Below, in pieces: positions 1-8,300 of a stretch of DNA of 64,000 nucleotides. The translations under genes and the position numbers were made by a program. Position 1 is the first letter of the stretch. The number at the start of each line of letters is the position of its first letter. Below the pieces are notes generated by a model. The model did not search any database and had not been told where the DNA came from. It worked only from the letters and a program-made list of their open reading frames with translations. The stretch is from positions 134,524-198,523 of the forward strand of contig CAVSNS010000010.1 in NCBI GenBank assembly GCA_963729325.1, in the 5' to 3' direction. The DNA is from JABCYV01 sp963729325 (GTDB lineage Bacteria; Acidobacteriota; Terriglobia; Terriglobales; Acidobacteriaceae).

Positions 1-280
1 TCTCTGGTCCAAATGCAACGCCGGATGAAGGCCAAAGGGCGTGGAGGTGCTGGCGGTCAGCGTCGACGCTGATGGCGACGCCTATCACAGATTCTTGAAG
101 GACCACGCTGTCGATCTGCTTACCGTCCGCGATGCCGACCAGAAGAGCAACAATCTTTACGGTACATTCAAGTTCCCCGAGACCTACATCGTGGATCGCA
201 GCGGGGTCTTGCGCCGCAAGTTTATCGGTCCGGTCGATTGGAGCCAGCCCGAGATCGTCGACTTTCTGAGCAAACTGTGA
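1..280 (+). CDS. TlpA/AhpC-type thioredoxin-fold protein, C-terminal part
   Basis: This is the carboxy-terminal part of a redoxin of the TlpA/AhpC-TSA family, thiol-disulfide proteins usually tethered to or exported across the membrane. The gene enters from the left edge, so the CxxC active site is not visible. The segment VEVLAVSVDADGDAYHRFLK and the strand PETYIVDRSGVLRRKFIG, which carries the family's conserved proline, are what identify it. The frame breaks near 38-41. The first 13 codons (SLVQMQRRMKAKG) are in frame 1 and the natural continuation VEVLAV is in frame 2, so one base appears to be extra. It is more likely one gene with a sequence error than a GTG-started 79-residue protein at 41. 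The family call is fairly safe; the exact function is not. Confidence 0.7.
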
Positions 281-443
281 AAATCAGGTGACTCTGATAC
301 TTTCCCAATGACCGATTTCGGCAGAGGTCCTATTGCAACACTCCAGCCCTTCTTTTCGGCAAGGAATCCTCGCATTGACAGGTTTGATTTCCGCGGAGTA
401 GCGTTGCGTCTATCTTCAGCCCCTATTTGCCAAGGAGGCTTCG

Positions 444-1383
444 ATGAGGAAATCCCACATCATTGCGGGCGTACTTCTTGCGGCGACCGCACTGGCAGTT
501 GGCCTATCGTCGGTTGTGGCCCAGGAGGCGTCATCAACTGGGCCCCCGGTCCATATGGTGGTAACCGTGGAACCTCGTCACGGTTCCAACGTTCCCGTCA
601 TTAACCGCGAAGATGTGATGGTATACCAAGGTCGTGATCGAGCTAAGGTTACGGACTGGCTGGCATTGCAAGGAGAGCACGCAGGACTTCAACTCTTCAT
701 TCTGATCGACGACTCTGCCAACACAAGCCTCGGCTCGCAGTTGGAAGACGTACGCCAATTCATCAATGCGCAGCCCGCAACCACGGCGATCGGCGTCGCA
801 TATATGCGAAACGGCATCGCAGACGTCCTGCAGAATCCGACCAACGACCATGCGCAGGCGGCCAAAGCGCTCCGCCTTCCGTTCGGAGACCCGGGCGCGT
901 CTGCCAGCCCCTATTTCTCGGTGACCGACTTGATCAAGCGCTGGCCCGAAACTCCGGTTCGCCGCGAGATCCTGATGGTTTCGGACGGCATTGATCGATT
1001 ATTGGGGCAGCGGACCCAGCGACCCTTATGTGGACTCCACCATTGAAGACGCCCAGCGCGCGGGAGTTATCATTTTCTCGATCTATATGCCCGGCGGGGG
1101 CCACTTTGGTCATAGTTTCTGGCGTATCAACTGGGGACAGAACTATCTTTCCCAGATTTCCGACGAGACCGGCGGAGAATCCTACTACCTCGGTTTCGGC
1201 GCTCCGGTCTCGTTTGCTCCGTACCTGGATGATCTAACCCACCGGTTGACTCGCCAATATCTGCTGACGTTTCTCGCCAAGCCAGAAAAAAAGGCTGGGT
1301 TCCAACAGGTCAAGCTCCGCACCGAAGTGCCAAATGCGGAGTTGGTCGCAGCCGACAGAGTCTACGTGCCAGTTGGACCATAG
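444..1383 (+). CDS. Exported von Willebrand factor type A protein (acidobacterial VWFA-related family), frameshifted
   Basis: This is an exported VWFA-domain protein of the kind strongly expanded in Acidobacteriota (TIGR03436-like), probably envelope-located; no substrate is known. A strong AAGGAGG ribosome site lies just before ATG 444. Residues 1-26 form a signal peptide ending VVA. The VWA core begins at LQLFILIDDSAN, where the MIDAS motif DxSxS reads D-D-S-A-N and is therefore degenerate. The MVSDGIDR strand follows. After codon 185 the frame changes: a T too many at 999-1000 ends the first frame at 1046, and the protein continues as YWGSGPSDPYVDS through the typical end TRQYLLTFLA and AADRVYVPVGP. 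Both halves together give the usual length of about 310 residues, so a single-base error is likelier than a pseudogene. Confidence 0.8.
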
Positions 1384-1468
1384 CTGCGAAGTCCAAGCGA
1401 TCATGGGCGGTTTCCTGGGCGCCTGGTCCGAAAGCGGCCTGGGGTCGGTCGTCAAGGCACGCCGCGTG

Positions 1469-3658
1469 CTAGCGATCTTTCAGCGCCAGAGCTTCTTTAA
1501 GAGCAGACTCGGAATGGCGCTGGAGTTGGGACGCTTGCGCGCCTAGCTTCTTTCCTACTTCGACCCGAACCAGCGCGACCGATTGCTGGGCCGAAACATC
1601 TTTGAGAGGTTTCATCAACGATTCGGATCTCAGCAGACACGCATAAGCCAGGCGCGGCGGAAAACCAGAATCGCGCAAGAAGAGCGCATAACTGTACCAA
1701 TCCGTGGCTTCAGTGCGGGCATCACTTACCGCAGCGTCCAATTCGAGCGCATTCTGGTACAGACGGAGCGCCTGCGGGATCTTGTTCTGCCCCGCTTCGA
1801 GCTCGGCCTCGGCCACGCTGGTGAAGCTCTCCAGCCTCTTCTCCCCCGTCTGTGATGCAATTTTTCGCGCCAACTCGTATGCCTCTTCCGCTTGCTCTGG
1901 ATGTTTGGCCTGCGCCTGGCACTGTGCCAGTCTCAGAACAATCGAAATCACATCACTTGCGGGAGGACGATTCTCTGCCCCGGCATGGGCGATCTTGTCA
2001 AGAAACATAATGTAATAAGGGATCGCGGACTCTGCCTTCCCTTCCCTATCCAATTCACCTGCCAGATAAAGAGTGGCGAGCAATTGCGAAGGATCGAGCG
2101 CGATTGCCTTCCTCCAGCTCTGGACGGCTTCATCGGGGTGGCTGAGCTGCTGGGCGAGAATGCCGTAATTGACCAGCAAGTTTGCATCCTTAGGGGCGTA
2201 ACGTAGCGACTGGCGCGTTAGCGCATAGGCATCGTCAAAGCGCTTCTGGCCGGTAAGGTATTTGAGCAATGCGTCGCGCGCTGCAGTATCGGCTGGATTG
2301 GCGCGGAGAGCCTGTTGCCACGCTGCGACGGCCTTATCAATTTTGCCGGCCTCCTGTTCCTTCCTACCGAGATGCATCTCCAGCGAACTATCAAACGAGT
2401 CGAGGTCTGCGGCTCGCTGCAGATCAGGCAAGCTTTCACTGTGCAGCGCCAGGTAGTAACGAACCTGGTCAACGGTTCCCCAAGCCAGCAATAGCAAGGC
2501 GGCGCTGACCCGCAACGCCCTGGCACCGCGAGAGGTCCCCGTCAACCAGCGCATGCTGGTGACGACACCGCTTCCCGCTGCTGCCGTCGCGCTCGAAAGG
2601 CGATCTTGCGAATTCAGCAGCAACGCGGCAATGCGGCCGTCCCGCAGCTTCCAGATCGCGCCATCAAGGATGAAGTGATGAATGTTGACCAGAGCGGTGA
2701 AGATTAAGAAGCTGGTGCTGAAGTCAGCATGAAACACGCGGCTGGCCAGCCATGGCCCGGGAACGAAGAGCGCAATTCCTCCGACGATTAGCACGCCGAA
2801 GTAAGCTAGCGGACGCCAGCGCCCGCGTTCTCTCCGGCAGCCTCGCGGCGGGCGTAGTAGCTGGTGATCCAGAGATACTGGGCCGAGTGCATCACGGCGA
2901 GGACGCCGGTGCTATACCGGTTCTGCGGAACCTGCATCCGTTCTGCGACCGATAAAATCGTGGGCACCAGAAACCAGATGAATTGCGTGGAGAAAAGCGT
3001 GAGCGAGGGCAATAGCGGCTTCCAGCCCACTTGTCCCACTAGCCGCGACAACCCAAAGGTGGAAACAGCCACGAATCCGATGGCCAGCGGCAGCAAGACA
3101 ATCGAGCTCACCTTGCCCGGAATTCCCAGCGAGATAAAGAGCGGATCGTTTGAAGGACCGGTGTGAAAGCTCAAGAACAAGATCACATAAGAAAGCAAGA
3201 ACGCGGAGTACAAGGCGCGACGCTCGACGATGGAAACTTTCGCTCCAGCCCGCCGGGCGAACATCATGAACAATCCGTAATTTTGTCCGCTGTAGTGCCA
3301 CGGGCTCCAGGTGAGATAAAGCGTAAAGATCCATGGAAGAGCGCGGAACCAGAAGTGCGACAAGACCAGAGTCAGAGCCACTAACGCCGTGATATGAACC
3401 GTAAAAATACGGTATTTATGGAAGTCTTCCGCGGTATGGTAGGCGCGGTAAAGCGTCGCCATGTAGTGCGGATAGTTGAAGAATAGCGCCAGGCCATAGA
3501 ACGCAATCGACCAGGCGAGAGTATTCGCAGCTCCGGCAGAATACGCGAACAGCAACAAGGGCGCCGACCACGCGCCGCACCCCACGATGAGATCGAGTGC
3601 GGGATTGTAGATCCATAGTCGATGGACTAACAGCGAATTTGCTGTTTGTTTTGGGCAT
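1469..3658 (-). CDS. Multi-pass membrane protein with C-terminal TPR domain, frameshifted
   Basis: This is a large integral membrane protein of unrecognised function. The N-terminal two thirds (3585 down to about 2650) holds about eight to ten hydrophobic segments with the signatures NYPHYMATLYRAYH and NIHHFILDGAIWKLRDGR. These histidine-rich motifs could bind metal or a lipid substrate, but that is inference. The C-terminal 300 residues are tetratricopeptide repeats, for example AVAAWQQALRANPADTAA. Two indels divide it. Near 2815-2825 the sense frame passes from ENAGA to WRPLAYFGVLIVGG, with one base missing. In the AAAA run read at 3649-3652 one base seems extra; removing it gives ATG 3658 and MPKQTANSLLVHRLWIYNP. 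Without correction one sees two proteins, 2806-3585 and 1469-2794. The start is less certain than the junction. Confidence 0.65.
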
Positions 3659-3758
3659 CTCGCGTGGGGAAGGAACCGTCGCTCTCAGTTCCACCTGCGC
3701 GGATTATAGGTGGCAAGCGAGGCAGCCGCGGTACCCAGAAGGGTTCGGCTGAAAGTAA

Positions 3759-4352
3759 CTATGGTGTTTGGGTTGGCTTTCGGTTCTTGCGGCCGTTGTG
3801 CTTTCCGCTAGGAGACTCACTGGAGACCAACCTTTCGAAGACGGAAACCGAGGCGCGTCGCAATTGAGTGCAAAGCTGATGGTCAGCTTTGCTCGCTACT
3901 AGCAGTGTTGCGGTTCCATGCAGCAAAGCCCAGAGAGCGAGTGCCAGATCGGTGTGCTCCTCCGGAGACCGTCCCGACCGATTCGCCAAGCTTTGCTTCA
4001 TCATTTCAAAAGACGGCTTAGGCTCGCCCTGCCAGGCGCCTTTTCCAAGCGACGTAAAGAGCAATTCGTATTCTCTGGAGTGAATCATTGCGAAATTTAG
4101 ATATCGGTGCCAGGCTTCGGCTGGAGATCGGCTGGGCTGAAGCGTTGCGAACAGGCGCTGTTGCGCCTGCATCCGTAGCGCCTTCAAAATATCCTGCTTG
4201 TCCTTAAATCTTTCGTACAGAGTTGGAGTCGTCGTGCCCGCGGCGTGGGCCACCGCCCGCATGGTTACTGCCTTCTCCCCTCCCCGGTTCCACAGCTTTC
4301 GTGCCGCATCCAGAATGCGGGCTTCGAGCTCAGGGTCCGCTTCCCGTGGCAT
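3759..4352 (-). CDS. TetR family transcriptional regulator
   Basis: This is a DNA-binding repressor of the TetR/AcrR family, 197 residues, the usual size. The N-terminal helix-turn-helix covers about residues 10-55: EARILDAARKLW, then MRAVAHAAGTTTPTLYERFK with the conserved LYERFKDK recognition-helix end. The ligand-binding half contains EAWHRYLNFAMIHSREYELLF, typical of the TetR_C family with a WHG-type core. The ligand is unknown. It starts 28 bp from an inverted repeat, ACGATGT-N7-ACATCGT, that lies inside a promoter pointing the other way. It therefore probably represses the divergent plus-strand gene (thiO-like) and perhaps itself. Confidence 0.85.
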   Translation of the reverse strand: MPREADPELEARILDAARKLWNRGGEKAVTMRAVAHAAGTTTPTLYERFKDKQDILKALRMQAQQRLFATLQPSRSPAEAWHRYLNFAMIHSREYELLFTSLGKGAWQGEPKPSFEMMKQSLANRSGRSPEEHTDLALALWALLHGTATLLVASKADHQLCTQLRRASVSVFERLVSSESPSGKHNGRKNRKPTQTP

Positions 4353-4380
4353 TACACCCTCCGGGGAGGTTGATTTAACT

Positions 4381-4409
4381 TTGACGATGTATAACTAACA
4401 TCGTATAAT
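4381..4409 (+). promoter_or_regulatory. Sigma-70 promoter of the thiO-like gene
   Basis: TTGACG at 4381-4386 is separated by 17 bp from TATAAT at 4404-4409, close to the consensus for the housekeeping sigma factor. It points to the thiO-like gene, whose ATG is about 78 bp downstream of the -10 box. The spacer contains an inverted repeat likely bound by the neighbouring TetR regulator. Confidence 0.7.
4384..4404. promoter_or_regulatory. Candidate TetR operator
   Basis: A 21-bp inverted repeat, ACGATGT-N7-ACATCGT, fills the spacer of the plus-strand promoter and touches both the -35 and -10 boxes. Its position between the tetR start (4352) and the divergent gene, and its arm length, fit a TetR-family operator. 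Binding would block RNA polymerase directly. It is predicted from position and symmetry only. Confidence 0.55.
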
Positions 4410-4486
4410 TAATCCCACTCAGTATAGCCCCAGCAATGCCTACGCGCCAGCCGGCTGGAATTTGAACTTAAGGAGCACCCCAATTG

Positions 4487-5976
4487 ATGTTTTCCTGGAA
4501 CGATCCCAAAGATCGCGCCAAAATCGTTCGTCTGACCGCCGACTTGCGCGCCGTCCAGGTGGAATTGCTCAGCGCCATGTGCGCGGCCGACCGCCTTCGC
4601 CTTCACTACCACGTCCAGGATATTGCCCGCTTCGGAGAGAGAGCTATTCTGCATAAAGCCATCTCCTCGGCCAAGTTGTTGTGTGCGTACTTTTCGTCGG
4701 TTGCGGAGACACTGGAATCGATTCCGTCCGCTAGCGAACTGGAAATAGCCTCCGCTACGCCACCCTCAAGAACCGCCGAGCTCTTTTACAATGCCAAGGT
4801 GCAGACCTGGGACGTCATCATCATCGGTGGCGGAATCATCGGGCTGTCGCTTTCGATCGCGCTGCGCAAGCGTGGGGTGAAGGTTCTGGTGGTAGAGCGC
4901 GGCGAACCCGCACAAGAAGCCTCGTACGCCGCCGCCGGGATGCTGGTTGAGTGCGGCATCGAGACTCCAGCCGTATTGCAACCGCTCGCCGCCGCCAGCG
5001 CGCGCATGTATCCCGAATTCGCGCATGAGTTGCAGGATGAGTCCGGCATCGACGTTGATCTACGCGACCAAGGCACAATTCTGTTTCCTGCCGAACATCT
5101 CCACGCAAGTCCCGGCTGCGGGGCGGATATCGCACCTCGTCCTTTGCTGAACTCGAGCCTGCATTAGCCGATCCTGGAATTCCAGCAGTCTTCTTGCAAG
5201 AGCGCAGCGTAGATCCTCGGGCCCTTGGAACCGCCGCCCTCCGCGCCGCCAAGCATCGTGACGTCGATATCTCCTCGGGTACAGAAGTGAAGGATGTGCT
5301 TCTGGAGAGTGGACGAGTCACAGGCGTCCGCACTGAGAAGACTAGCTACGCTGCTGCAGCGGTTGTCAACTGCGCCGGGGCATGGGCTGGGCACATTCCG
5401 CCGCACCAGTTCCCTACTCGTCCGGTAAAGGGACAGATGCTGTCGGTGGTGGGCGCGTCCCGAAACGTATTGCGTCATGTAATCCGTGCGCCGGACGTAT
5501 ACCTGGTTCCCCGCAGCGATGGACGCATCGTGATTGGTTCCACACTCGAAGAAGCCGGATACGACAAGCGCACCGATGTGGATACCATCCAGCGCTTACA
5601 CCACGCGGCGATCCGCATGGTGCCCGCTTTAAGTGAAGCACGCATGTTGGAGGCATGGGCAGGCCTGCGTCCTGGAACTCCCGATGCTTTGCCCATCCTC
5701 GGCGCCACGACAATTCCCGGATACTTTGTGGCCACGGGGCACTTCCGCGATGGAATCCTGCTGGCTCCGATCACGGCGCACCTGATGGCGCAAGTCATCA
5801 CGGGCATCAAACCGGAGATCGACATTTCAGCCGTTTTCACCCGCGCGGTTCGAACTGAGACCGCGCGAGCGAATCCCAAGCCTTTCACCTCAGGTATACT
5901 TAATCGTTTTAGACGCACAACCACATCGCGTTCGCTCGCGAGAAAGCGACAAAATTTATGGCCTCCCCTGCAGTGA
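4487..5976 (+). CDS. thiO: ThiO-like glycine/D-amino-acid oxidase with N-terminal extension, frameshifted
   Basis: This is an FAD-dependent oxidase of the DAO family. In the ThiO subgroup it converts glycine to dehydroglycine for the thiamine thiazole. The dinucleotide-binding motif is WDVIIIGGGIIGLSLSIALR; later come AAAVVNCAGAWAG and the typical end GYFVATGHFRDGILLAPIT. Before WDVIIIGGG about 105 in-frame residues, with no family resemblance I know, run from ATG 4487 (AAGGAG 10 bp upstream). GTG 4799 could be the real oxidase start, the upstream part then being a separate small gene that has lost its stop. Around 5111-5125 one base is missing: the first frame ends at 5167, and GYRTSSFAELEPALADPGI continues in the other. 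The 3' end overlaps the next gene by 19 bp. Confidence 0.75.
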
Positions 5977-7331
5977 GTTATGCCCGTGGCAACCAGCAGC
6001 GGTTCCTCAACGAGCTGAAAGATCTTCTCCGCATTCCTAGTGTCAGTACTCTGCAGGAACATAAATCTGACGTGCAAAAAGCGGCCGAATTCGTGGCCAA
6101 TGAACTGCGCCGCATTGGTTTGGAGCATGTCGAGATCATTCCGACCAAAGGTCATCCGCTGATCTATGCCGACTGGCTGCACGCTGCCGGCAAACCGACA
6201 GTGCTTTGCTATGCGCATTACGACGTCCAGCCACCGGATCCGCTCAACGAATGGATTTCCCCTCCCTTTGAGCCTACCGAACGCAATAACAACCTTTATG
6301 CTCGGGGCGCGGTCGACGACAAGGGCCAGCTCTGGATGGAGATCAAGGCCATCGAAGCCCTGATGAAAGGCCACAACGGTGCGCTGCCGCTGAATGTGAA
6401 GTTCATCATCGAAGGCGAAGAAGAAGTCGGCGGCGAATCGATCGCGGCGTACGTGCGCAAGGAGAAAGCCAAGCTGAAAGCCGATTTCGCGCTGGTCTGC
6501 GACACGGAACTTTTTGCGCCCGATCTTCCCACGCTTTGCGTTGGACTTCGCGGCCTGGTGTATACCGAGATTGAAGCGGTCGGGGCCAAGACCGATCTGC
6601 ATTCCGGCATGTACGGCGGCGCGGCGCCCAATCCTTTTTTTGCTCTGATTGAGATCATCAGCAAGCTGAAAGATGCGAAGGGACACATCCTGATTCCCGG
6701 TTTCTACAAGGGCGTGAAGGCGCCAAGCAAAGACGAACTGAAAGCTTGGAAGCGACTGCCCTTCAACGAAGAGCACTATCGCAAAACGGAAGTCGGTTCA
6801 ACGGTGTTGACCGGCGAGCCGGGCTTTTCGGTTCTTTATCGAACCTGGGCGCGTCCGACGCTGGAAGTGCACGGCATGCCCGGCGGATTTACCGCGCCCG
6901 GCGCGAAGACCGTGATTCCGGCCAAGGCATCGGCCAAAGTTTCCATGCGGCTGGTGCCCAATCAGGACCCGGATGACGTGCTCAAGAAATACAAGAACTA
7001 CGTCAAAAAAATCACGCCGAAAGGCATTCAGACCAGTATTAAAGTTTGGAGCAAAGGCCCGGCCTGCGTTGTTGGCACAGATAACAAATACGTCAAGGCG
7101 TCGACCGAGGCCATGCACGAGGTGTTCAAGAAAGACACGGTGTTCATCCGCTCCGGCGGTTCCATTCCCATCGTCACCGATTTCCAGGATGTCCTAAAGA
7201 TTCCCAGCGTGATGATGGGCTTCGGTCTGCCCGACGACAACCTGCACGCTCCCAATGAGAAGTTCCACATCCCAAACTTCTATCGCGGGATCGAATCGAT
7301 TTGCCTGTTCTTTGAGAAGCTGGGCGCGTAG
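5958..7331 (+). CDS. M20 family metallopeptidase (dipeptidase-like)
   Basis: This is a cytosolic zinc peptidase of the M20/M25/M40 family, probably a dipeptidase, 457 residues. The metal ligands and catalytic residues of the family are in place: H87 in AHYDVQP, D120 in GAVDDKGQ, E154-E155 in EGEEEVGG, the aspartate in CDTELFAPD, and a late histidine in DNLHAPNE. The dimerisation lid begins at HSGMYGG and includes GGFTAPGAKTVIPAKAS. No signal peptide is present. It overlaps the end of the thiO-like gene and so is probably co-transcribed with it. The exact peptide substrate cannot be told from the sequence. Confidence 0.9.
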   Translation: MASPAVSYARGNQQRFLNELKDLLRIPSVSTLQEHKSDVQKAAEFVANELRRIGLEHVEIIPTKGHPLIYADWLHAAGKPTVLCYAHYDVQPPDPLNEWISPPFEPTERNNNLYARGAVDDKGQLWMEIKAIEALMKGHNGALPLNVKFIIEGEEEVGGESIAAYVRKEKAKLKADFALVCDTELFAPDLPTLCVGLRGLVYTEIEAVGAKTDLHSGMYGGAAPNPFFALIEIISKLKDAKGHILIPGFYKGVKAPSKDELKAWKRLPFNEEHYRKTEVGSTVLTGEPGFSVLYRTWARPTLEVHGMPGGFTAPGAKTVIPAKASAKVSMRLVPNQDPDDVLKKYKNYVKKITPKGIQTSIKVWSKGPACVVGTDNKYVKASTEAMHEVFKKDTVFIRSGGSIPIVTDFQDVLKIPSVMMGFGLPDDNLHAPNEKFHIPNFYRGIESICLFFEKLGA

Positions 7332-7352
7332 CAGGCTCACAGAATCGTGTGG

Positions 7353-7391
7353 GGACGGGCGCCGCTCGCCCGTCCTGGCGAGCAAAGCTCG
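7353..7391. repeat. Tandem palindromic hairpins after the peptidase gene
   Basis: A 9-bp GC-rich stem, GGACGGGCG/CGCCCGTCC with a 5-base loop (7353-7375), begins 21 bp after the peptidase stop. A second small stem, CGAGC/GCTCG (7379-7391), follows. No T-run follows, so it is not a classical intrinsic terminator. It resembles a REP-type palindromic unit that could still stall transcription or protect the mRNA end. Confidence 0.5.
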
Positions 7392-7454
7392 GCGAAGATC
7401 CTCTGACAGGGCGCTTAAGTCCGGTGCGTACTTCCCACGTGATAAAATCGCGCA

Positions 7455-7670
7455 GTGAAATCAAAGCGCAAGTTCACTGTCGTCATTGAACGTGACGAGG
7501 ATGGCTACTACGTCGCCACGGTTCCCGGACTGCGCGGCTGCCACACTCAAGCAAAAAACCTGGACACGCTCATGAAACGCGCCCGCGAAGTGATCGAGCT
7601 GTGCTTAGAAAATGATGATAAGGAGATCGGTTCCCTCGAACTCGTAGGCATTCAGCAGATTTCCGTATGA
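7455..7670 (+). CDS. hicB: HicB-type antitoxin
   Basis: This is a short HicB-fold protein of 71 residues that neutralises the HicA mRNA interferase encoded next to it. The degraded RNase-H-like fold is recognisable from FTVVIERDEDGYYVATVPGLRGCHTQ and the helix TLMKRAREVIELCLE. The usual C-terminal DNA-binding domain is absent, as in the short subgroup. It starts with GTG 7455 and its stop overlaps the hicA start (ATGA), so the two are translated together. Here the antitoxin comes first, the reverse of the classical hicA-hicB order. Confidence 0.85.
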   Translation: MKSKRKFTVVIERDEDGYYVATVPGLRGCHTQAKNLDTLMKRAREVIELCLENDDKEIGSLELVGIQQISV

Positions 7671-7891
7671 CGCGGCTTCCCCGGCTGAAGGGCAAGGAAG
7701 TCGTCCGAATCCTCGAAAGAATCGGCTTTCAAGTCGTTAGAACCCGCGGCAGTCACGTTTTCCTCAGGCACGCGGACGGAAGGGTCACAACTGTCCCGGT
7801 GCACTCCGGCGAGACAATTGGTCCCGGTCTTCTTCGGTCCATCCTTCGCGATGCCGAATTGTCTGTCGAGGACTTGTTGGAACATCTCTGA
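7667..7891 (+). CDS. hicA: HicA-type mRNA interferase toxin
   Basis: This 74-residue protein has a double-stranded RNA-binding-like fold that cleaves mRNA when free of HicB. The family features are LPRLKGKEVVRILERIGFQ and the catalytic histidine in RTRGSHVFLRHADG, followed by TTVPVHSGETIGPGLLRSIL. The full length is present with no lesion, so the module may be active. It overlaps hicB by four bases. Nothing after it suggests a third component. Confidence 0.9.
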   Translation: MTRLPRLKGKEVVRILERIGFQVVRTRGSHVFLRHADGRVTTVPVHSGETIGPGLLRSILRDAELSVEDLLEHL

Positions 7892-8300
7892 GTCGTTGCC
7901 TTCGATCGCCTCTTGCGGTAGAGTTACGTTGCTCTCGCGCTTCTCCCTTCCTTCTTCTTCCCACGCTAGTTTTCCAAGCATTTGCTGCATTGTATGTGCA
8001 AAATGAAGCGGTAGCCCGAACGGGCATACAATATATGGTGTTTTCGTGCTTGACCCGGGCAGGATTTCGCCTTTACAGTAGCTCTAATTTGTGTCCGCTG
8101 TGTCCAGCCTTGGGATCATCTTTATGGCATCGAACCGTGGAGGAACCTGGTTGGTAAATACGAACGAAACACCAAGGTCCCCGTTCGACTCGCTGCGCTC
8201 GCTCAGGGCAGGCTTTCGACTTCGCATTCCAATTCGCCAGCGAACTGAAATGTTTCGCTCGGGATGACAACGTAAGCAATGTGACCCTAAGGAGTATCCG
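7892..8300. other. Intergenic region between hicA and smc
   Basis: There is no convincing gene in these 409 bases. A nested inverted repeat, ATTGTATG (7989-7996) with CATACAAT (8025-8032), encloses the small stem GCCCG-AA-CGGGC (8014-8025); it could be an operator or an mRNA hairpin. An AAGGAG at 8289-8294 is the ribosome site of smc, whose start is TTG. No clear terminator was found. Confidence 0.45.

Noticed and set aside
5475..6776. A long open frame (433 codons) on the minus strand across thiO and the peptidase
   Set aside because: It runs opposite to two well-supported genes and has no recognisable motif or ribosome site. High G+C coding DNA often leaves such open antisense frames.
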